Below are positions 61,885-64,000 of a DNA stretch of 64,000 nt, piece by piece. The position numbers were made by a program, and so were the translations under genes. Every line of letters starts with the position of its first letter. Position 1 is the stretch's first letter. This stretch comes from UBA6144 sp964399165 (GTDB lineage Bacteria; Bdellovibrionota; Bacteriovoracia; Bacteriovoracales; Bacteriovoracaceae), in the NCBI GenBank assembly GCA_964399165.1, contig CAYNPO010000001.1, positions 229,567-293,566 on the forward strand. Direction: 5' to 3'. The notes beneath the pieces are model-generated. The model made no database searches, had not been told where the DNA came from, and saw nothing but the letters and a program-made list of their open reading frames with translations.

Positions 61885-63135
61885 ATGCGACGGCATCCTC
61901 TCTTCCAGCATGTGGGGCGCTTTCTCGCGGACCACGTGCCCGCCCGCTCCCGCCGTGTGGCGGTGGCGGTGTCCGGTGGGCGGGACTCCTTGCTATTGCT
62001 CGCTTGCGCTGTGGACGCGTGGCGGGCCGGCGAGCTGGAATCCGTGCGCGCTTTGGTGGTCCACCACGGGACCCGTGTGGGGCAGACGGCCGACGGGGAA
62101 TGGGTGCGCGGTTTGGCCGCGCGGTGGCGAGTCGCTTGCCAGGAGCTCCATCTGGGGGAGCCAGCTCCTCGGGCCAACGTGGAGCAAGTTCTGCGACAGC
62201 GCCGCCACGTGGCCCTGAAAAAGGCGCTGCTACCTGGAGAGGACCTGTGGATGGGGCACCATCTGGACGATTCGTGGGAATGGTCCCAGCTCCAAGCAGC
62301 CCGCTCGGGGGATTGGAGATCCGCCTTGGGCATTCCCCTGCGATCGGGGCCCGTGCTCAGGCCGTTTCTATGTGTGACCCGCTCCCAAATCACCCGCGCC
62401 GCCCGCGCCCTGGGACTGGCGTGGCGGGAGGATCCCACCAACGCCGACCCGCGATTTGAGCGCAACTGGTGGCGGCGGGAAGTGGCCCCTCGTTTAAAAC
62501 GGCGCCACCCCGGCTACCTCAAGCACTATGCCCGCCGCCAACAGCACCTGGCGGAAAGGTTGGGTTTGGCGCTCAAACCGGCGGCGGCGGCGGTCTATCC
62601 CCACGCAGACGGTCTGCTGGTGGATGGCACTCCCAGCGCCGGTGACCTTCGCGGATGGGTGGCCAAATTCGGGCGCGGGGATCGGGGGCGCTCCGGTGGG
62701 GAAGTGGAAAAACTCTTACGCGCCTCCCGCGCCGGCAAACGCGGGCCTTTCCGTTTAAGTGGCGGCGTGGAGGTGCATCTCTGGGATGGCTGGCTCACTC
62801 TGGTCCCCGCGGGCCACCGCTTCCGGGACCAAGAGGCATCTCGGCGGCGCGCCCTGGCAAGGGGACAGGAGCGCAGCTGGACGCGGGAGGAATTCCTCGA
62901 CATGTTGCGGACACGAGCGGCCCGTCCAGGGGCCGTCCAAGAGGCACCCTTTTGGATCTGGTTCTCCCCAGAGCAAAATGGTCGGAACGTGCTCGTTTCC
63001 GCAGGTCGGGATCCCTCCTGGCCCCTGACCACCGCCCGCGGTGAGGGCGCCGTCATGTCTGCTTTCAAACTGCTGCGGCGCTGGCGCGATCCTTCATTGG
63101 CCCTGCGCTTCGTTCCGCTCTTTTCTCTCGAGTAA
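61885..63135 (+). CDS. tilS: tRNA(Ile)-lysidine synthase
   Basis: The 416-residue protein is a PP-loop ATPase: the signature VAVSGGRDSLLLL (residues 28-40, SGGxDS) is followed by MGHHLDDSWEW, RPFLCVTRSQITRAARALGLAWREDPTNAD and RNWWRREVAPRL, all conserved TilS segments. It converts C34 of the CAU-anticodon tRNA-Ile2 to lysidine. The C-terminal 200 residues are weaker but include a final RWRDPSLALRFVPLF segment. The ATG at 61885 has only a weak ribosome site. It precedes ftsH by about 100 bases, a common pairing, as tilS-ftsH occurs in several phyla. Confidence 0.95.
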   Translation: MRRHPLFQHVGRFLADHVPARSRRVAVAVSGGRDSLLLLACAVDAWRAGELESVRALVVHHGTRVGQTADGEWVRGLAARWRVACQELHLGEPAPRANVEQVLRQRRHVALKKALLPGEDLWMGHHLDDSWEWSQLQAARSGDWRSALGIPLRSGPVLRPFLCVTRSQITRAARALGLAWREDPTNADPRFERNWWRREVAPRLKRRHPGYLKHYARRQQHLAERLGLALKPAAAAVYPHADGLLVDGTPSAGDLRGWVAKFGRGDRGRSGGEVEKLLRASRAGKRGPFRLSGGVEVHLWDGWLTLVPAGHRFRDQEASRRRALARGQERSWTREEFLDMLRTRAARPGAVQEAPFWIWFSPEQNGRNVLVSAGRDPSWPLTTARGEGAVMSAFKLLRRWRDPSLALRFVPLFSLE

Positions 63136-63233
63136 GCGGCCCTTGCGGGGGAGCGCGGCGGGGGTCTAAGATGGAAGGGCCCGCCAAGACGGCGACGTGC
63201 CGCGAGACTCCCGACAAAAAGGTCGTCCCCTCC

Positions 63234-64000
63234 ATGAAAAAACAACAGAAAACCCTGCTCCTCTGGGTCGTGGTGATTCTCATCATGGCCTTCATCATGA
63301 AGACCATCGAGCAAGGCAGCCGCCCCGCACGCCAGATCACCTTCTCCCAGTTCATCCAGGCAGTGGAGAAGGGCCACGTGTCCGAGGTCACCTTCCAAGG
63401 CGAGAACACCATCCAGGGCCGCTTCCAACCCGGCTACGAGCAAGGCACCTTCTTCGAGCTCACCGGCAACACCGGCGACGAGACTTTCCGCATCCTGCGC
63501 GACAAGGGCATCGTGCCCAACTACAAGCGCGAGGAAAAGCAAGGACTCCTCTCCACCATCCTGATCAACTGGTTCCCCATGATCCTGTTGTTCGTGGTGT
63601 TCTACTTCTTCCTGCGCCAACTCCAGGCCGGCGGCGGCAAGGCCATGAGCTTCGGCAAGGCCCGCACCCGCATGCTCACCGAGAACGACAAGAAGGTGAC
63701 ATTCGTGGACGTGGCCGGCGTGGAAGAGGCCAAAGAAGAGCTGGTCGAGATCGTCGACTTCCTCAAGGACCCCAAAAAGTACACTTCACTGGGTGGGAAA
63801 ATCCCCAAAGGCTGTCTGCTGGTGGGCCCCCCGGGCACGGGCAAGACCCTGCTCGCCCGCGCCGTGGCCGGCGAGGCCGGGGTCCCGTTCTTCTCCATCT
63901 CTGGTTCCGACTTCGTGGAGATGTTCGTGGGCGTGGGCGCCTCCCGCGTGCGCGACCTTTTCGAGCAAGGCAAGAAGCACGCTCCCTGCATCATCTTCAT
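63234..64000 (+). CDS. ftsH: ATP-dependent zinc metalloprotease FtsH, 5' part
   Basis: The gene runs off the window (255 codons seen). The N-terminal helix (LLLWVVVILIMAFI), a periplasmic region of about 80 residues (QITFSQFIQAVEKGHVSEVTFQG), a second helix (PMILLFVVFYFFL) and the AAA+ domain with Walker A GPPGTGKTLLARAVAGEAG and SGSDFVEMFVGVGASRVRD match FtsH. The protease HExxH lies beyond the edge. It degrades membrane and short-lived cytoplasmic proteins. The start is uncertain: an in-frame ATG at 63171 would add 21 residues; I prefer 63234 because the family starts with a short segment before TM1. Confidence 0.95.
   Translation, partial: MKKQQKTLLLWVVVILIMAFIMKTIEQGSRPARQITFSQFIQAVEKGHVSEVTFQGENTIQGRFQPGYEQGTFFELTGNTGDETFRILRDKGIVPNYKREEKQGLLSTILINWFPMILLFVVFYFFLRQLQAGGGKAMSFGKARTRMLTENDKKVTFVDVAGVEEAKEELVEIVDFLKDPKKYTSLGGKIPKGCLLVGPPGTGKTLLARAVAGEAGVPFFSISGSDFVEMFVGVGASRVRDLFEQGKKHAPCIIF

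Overview
This 64 kb window is high-GC, gene-dense chromosomal DNA from a Gram-negative bacterium. Signal-peptide proteins, lipoboxes, several outer-membrane beta-barrels, Lol-type transport genes, GT9 and Kdo-transferase-like LPS enzymes, and neighbouring stop/start codons that routinely overlap by 1-29 bases all support this. The gene mix (PSP1/RicT-like protein, FadI/FadJ pair, GYF-domain membrane protein, DUF3419 lipid enzyme, many secreted proteins) is most like the Bdellovibrionota or related former deltaproteobacteria. That placement is an inference and has not been tested by phylogeny.

Region 1 (1-10000) holds a partial transglutaminase-like gene and a CAP-like lipoprotein. These are followed by a long minus-strand operon, read right to left: GYF-domain membrane protein, tmk, holB, RicT-like protein with an RGG-type tail, sbcD, sbcC. 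Region 2 (10000-24300) has a promoter driving sufE and hemB. Next come a GT9 glycosyltransferase, a WaaA-like transferase, an unrecognised Rossmann-like protein and a small Flp-pilin-like protein. An alpha/beta hydrolase, a beta-barrel protein with its own terminator, the fatty-acid oxidation pair fadI-fadJ, a LolC/E-type permease and two unrecognised proteins complete the region. A 465-base gap with degenerate repeats precedes a REP-associated tyrosine transposase (RAYT).

Region 3 (25275-40215) looks like a lipid synthesis and export island. An acyl-AMP ligase fused to a UbiA prenyltransferase diverges from a seven-gene plus-strand operon with overlapping or abutting genes. That operon encodes a PEP-synthase/Rph-like phosphotransferase, an acyltransferase-like protein, an ABC ATPase, an FtsX-like permease, a LolA-like carrier, an outer-membrane barrel and a DUF3419 aminocarboxypropyl-transferase-like enzyme. 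A three-gene minus-strand operon converges on it: an acyl-ACP-reductase-like fusion, a thioester-reductase-like SDR and a diacylglycerol-kinase-family enzyme. A tyrosine recombinase, a small lipoprotein, tex and a DAO-type oxidoreductase follow.

Region 4 (45301-58787) is the most unusual part. It encodes two paralogous secreted transglutaminase-elicitor-type proteins around a secreted pyroglutamyl peptidase, and two secreted protein-glutaminase-like enzymes. With these is an operon for a circularly permuted ATP-grasp/HExxH metallopeptidase fusion ending in eight glutamines, a 729-residue protein of unknown function and an outer-membrane barrel. Nearly every recognisable activity acts on glutamine side chains, pyroglutamate or amide bonds, so I propose it as a candidate protein-modification or cross-linking system. 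Candidate regulatory structures (a ribosome-site hairpin, a 10-bp inverted repeat, nested dyads) sit at its promoters.

Region 5 (58777-64000) holds an OmpR-type two-component pair, a CBS-domain protein, a DUF2892 membrane protein, a tRNA with anticodon CAT, tilS, and the 5' part of ftsH.
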